From Treponema sp. (lineage in GTDB: Bacteria; Spirochaetota; Spirochaetia; Treponematales; Breznakiellaceae): a DNA stretch of 6,815 nt. Of this stretch, positions 5,518 to 6,815 are shown one piece after another. Made by a program: the position numbers and the translations under genes. Under the pieces are notes generated by a model, which was given only the letters and a program-made list of their open reading frames with translations, ran no database searches and was not told the origin of the DNA. How positions within the stretch are numbered: the first letter of the stretch is position 1; each line of letters opens with the position of its first letter. Location: NCBI GenBank assembly GCA_031276685.1, contig JAISMQ010000171.1:1-6815 (forward strand), written 5' to 3'.

Positions 5518-5907
5518 ATGGTACGAAAGAGGAACTATAAGGCTATCATAGCATTCCACGCATTATGCTTACGCGATACGTTGTTTTACGTTTTGGTCTC
5601 GGTCTTTCCAATAACATTGTTTTTATTCAAGGAACAGTATGTCACATGGTACGTAATCTCGGGATATTTGTACGGTCTTGTTGCGCCAAGCATTGTGGAT
5701 TTGATCCAACACCCACACAGGGACAGTTTTGTCGGCGTGTCGCTTAAAATGATAAGGATTATACTGGTACTCTCTTCGTTTGTGATGATCTTGTTGAACA
5801 AAAGTACCTACCGGGTCAAGTTTGACCTTATAAGCGTAAGCTTCTTTACGGTGCTGTTTGTTTGTGTTTATCACGAGGTGTACCATAATAAAAGAAAGAG
5901 AGTTTAG
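5518..5907 (+). CDS. Small hypothetical membrane protein, four predicted helices
   Basis: I do not recognise this 129-residue protein. Its basic N-terminus (MVRKRNYK) is followed by hydrophobic segments at about 21-38, 43-62, 76-94 and 103-120, and it ends in a basic tail (NKRKRV). This suggests four membrane helices with both ends cytoplasmic. Its base composition is clearly poorer in G and C than the genes before 4940, which suggests a different origin. The upstream promoter is strong, and a terminator follows the stop by 29 bases, so it is probably transcribed alone. Only a G-run (CGGGGGG, about 5505-5511) lies before the ATG, which is an unusual ribosome binding site. The start is therefore less certain than the frame. 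Confidence 0.65.
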   Translation: MVRKRNYKAIIAFHALCLRDTLFYVLVSVFPITLFLFKEQYVTWYVISGYLYGLVAPSIVDLIQHPHRDSFVGVSLKMIRIILVLSSFVMILLNKSTYRVKFDLISVSFFTVLFVCVYHEVYHNKRKRV

Positions 5908-5935
5908 CAGCTTGCTGCGGTGCGCACAAGACTCC

Positions 5936-5961
5936 AAAAAATCGGTTTTTAACCGTTTTTT
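5936..5961. terminator. Bidirectional intrinsic terminator
   Basis: CGGTT (5943-5947) pairs with AACCG (5951-5955) around TTT, flanked by six As on the left (5936-5941) and six Ts on the right (5956-5961). Both strands therefore read as a stem followed by a T-tract. It ends the membrane protein gene and would also stop leftward transcripts from the restriction gene remnant. Confidence 0.75.
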
Positions 5962-6038
5962 GCCCCATCACGGCCAGAATTTCTTTTGCGCCGTTTTTGC
6001 TTACGCACCTCTATGTTTCGCAATAATCCCCTCAACAT

Positions 6039-6064
6039 CGGCGACATTGAAGGATATGTCGCCG
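6039..6064. repeat. Perfect 9-bp hairpin at the end of the restriction gene remnant
   Basis: CGGCGACAT (6039-6047) and ATGTCGCCG (6056-6064) are exact complements around an 8-base loop. It begins, read leftwards, about 18 bases after the last recognisable restriction-enzyme codon, so it may mark the breakpoint or belong to whatever DNA replaced the gene's 3' end. Nothing recognisable lies between it and the terminator at 5936-5961. Confidence 0.6.
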
Positions 6065-6081
6065 CACCATTCCCCGTATTC

Positions 6082-6559
6082 TTTAAAAGTGTAAAGAACA
6101 CCGAAACCAAGGTGGTCGTTTTTGGCAAAGGCCGTGACATGGGGATTTTTTTCCAGCCGGTAGGCTTCGGTGGCTTCCCAGGCGCTGTCATAAACGCAAT
6201 GGCTGATGTGGGATTTTTCCCGTTTTTTCAGCCTCCGGCGCTTCGGCAAGCCAGATAATGGTTTCCATGGCGTCAATCTGGCAGAAAAAGAACGGGAAGC
6301 GGCATATATCCTTCGCGCGCCAATGTCCGATGAGCTTCCGGGTAACGCCGGTTATTCCGGGGTAGTTGTTTTCCCGCCACGCCTTTACCCTGGTGCGGAT
6401 TTCGTTCACCAGCGGAATAGGCCGCCAGTCGCCCAGGCCGTTATACTGGTTGCCGCCCTGCCCGGCCACAACATACCCCGCCGACCGGCGGCCCGTTACG
6501 CGGTCAAAGCCCTGGGTATTGGGGTTGTAGTTCCAGTGTTCTTTCGGTTCCTCGTAAGG
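6082..6559 (-). pseudogene. Remnant of a type III restriction enzyme Res subunit
   Basis: Intact Res subunits of this family are roughly 850-1000 residues long, with an N-terminal region, a superfamily 2 helicase motor and a C-terminal PD-(D/E)XK nuclease. Here only two pieces remain. Bases 6559-6218 encode PYEEPKEHWNYNP, then IPLVNEIRTRVKAWR, YPGITGVTRKLI and FFFCQIDAMETIIWLAEAP, which read as the family's N-terminal region. Bases 6213-6082, in another frame, encode CVYDSAWEATEAYRLEKNP and AFAKNDHLGFGVLYTFK, which sit just before the nuclease PDF motif in intact proteins. The Walker motifs, the DEAD-type box and the nuclease motif are absent. The N-terminal frame has no ribosome binding site and opens only with TTG at 6613, so the 5' end is lost as well. 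No product is expected. The assignment to the BPTD_3080-like group is from memory. Confidence 0.75.
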
Positions 6560-6616
6560 GGCAGTGTGTGACGAATCGGAAAGGCAACATAAACTGCCGT
6601 CCCGCCCTTCCAAAGT

Positions 6617-6815
6617 TCAGGCATACATCAGTTTTCCGTGAGGGGCGGGAACGTCCCGTCCCAAAGACTGGGCGGTTTCAATCCACTCTGATATTGCAAC
6701 TTCAGCGGCTTGAAGCGCCTCGGCGTATGTTTTTCCATCGGCCATACAGCCGGCAAGTTCAGGAACTTCCGCGATATACGCGTTATCGCTTTCACTCCAA
6801 TAGATAATGATTTCG
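6617..6815 (-). CDS. hicB: HicB-type antitoxin, C-terminal part (start beyond window edge)
   Basis: HicB antitoxins neutralise HicA mRNA interferases and often repress their own operon. The 65 visible codons follow the HicB fold pattern: a strand (EIIIYWSES), then AYIAEVPELAGCMADGKTYAEAL, in which VPELPGC-like and G-T-EAL positions are diagnostic, then a helix AISEWIETAQ and a GRDVPAP turn before the end KLMYA. The stop is TGA at 6617-6619. The N-terminal strand and any hicA, which usually lies upstream, are outside the window. No DNA-binding domain follows the core, so this is the short form unless the antitoxin is truncated. The restriction remnant begins about 57 bases downstream in the same direction. 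Confidence 0.82.
   Translation of the reverse strand, partial: EIIIYWSESDNAYIAEVPELAGCMADGKTYAEALQAAEVAISEWIETAQSLGRDVPAPHGKLMYA

Noticed and set aside
5949..6191. Minus-strand open frame of 80 codons left of the restriction remnant
   Set aside because: Basic, low-complexity translation with no start signal, overlapping the C-terminal restriction fragment in another frame.
6600..6650. 8-bp inverted repeat (TCCCGCCC with GGGCGGGA) around the hicB stop
   Set aside because: The 35-base loop and absence of a T-tract make a terminator unlikely; GC-rich matches of this size are expected by chance.

Overview
The window looks like chromosomal DNA of a spirochaete, most likely from the Treponema group. 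This rests on the overall flavour of the FtsH, RsmE and FliG-like proteins and on recurrent TTTTGGGAAA-type hairpins; no marker gene settles the lineage. Bases 1 to about 4940 are GC-rich, densely coding and read like stable core genome. From about 4940 to the right edge the DNA is visibly richer in A and T, carries hairpins and short orphan genes, and ends in a decayed restriction gene and a toxin-antitoxin gene, so it reads as an accessory region.

Left part. The window opens inside ftsH on the minus strand: the N-terminal 392 codons of the membrane AAA+ zinc protease, cut by the edge before its protease domain. A 479-base divergent intergenic region (1178-1656) separates it from rsmE. That region holds a 35-base perfect direct repeat, a 16-base perfect inverted repeat with a 10-base inner stem, and possible promoters.

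Plus-strand cluster. rsmE (16S rRNA U1498 methyltransferase), an HExxH metallopeptidase-like protein with a C-terminal coiled coil, a secreted TIM-barrel-like protein of unknown function, and a GNAT acetyltransferase follow in one direction with gaps of 66, 51 and 6 bases. They could be one operon, although a perfect 8-bp hairpin sits at the rsmE stop. A shared pathway is not evident.

Middle insulated cassette (about 5056-5961). A stand-alone FliG-like domain gene on the minus strand and a small four-helix membrane protein gene on the plus strand diverge from a 141-base spacer containing a good sigma-70-type promoter. Hairpins that can terminate transcription in both directions flank the pair. 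The FliG-like protein ends inside one of two related hairpin repeats, which encodes its last residues and its stop codon.

Right edge. On the minus strand, a 3'-terminal hicB antitoxin fragment runs in from the edge and is followed by a remnant of a large type III restriction subunit. Only about 114 codons of the N-terminal region and 44 codons of the C-terminal region remain, joined out of frame within a few bases, so the whole helicase motor and the nuclease motif are gone.

No tRNA, rRNA, CRISPR array or intact transposase was seen.
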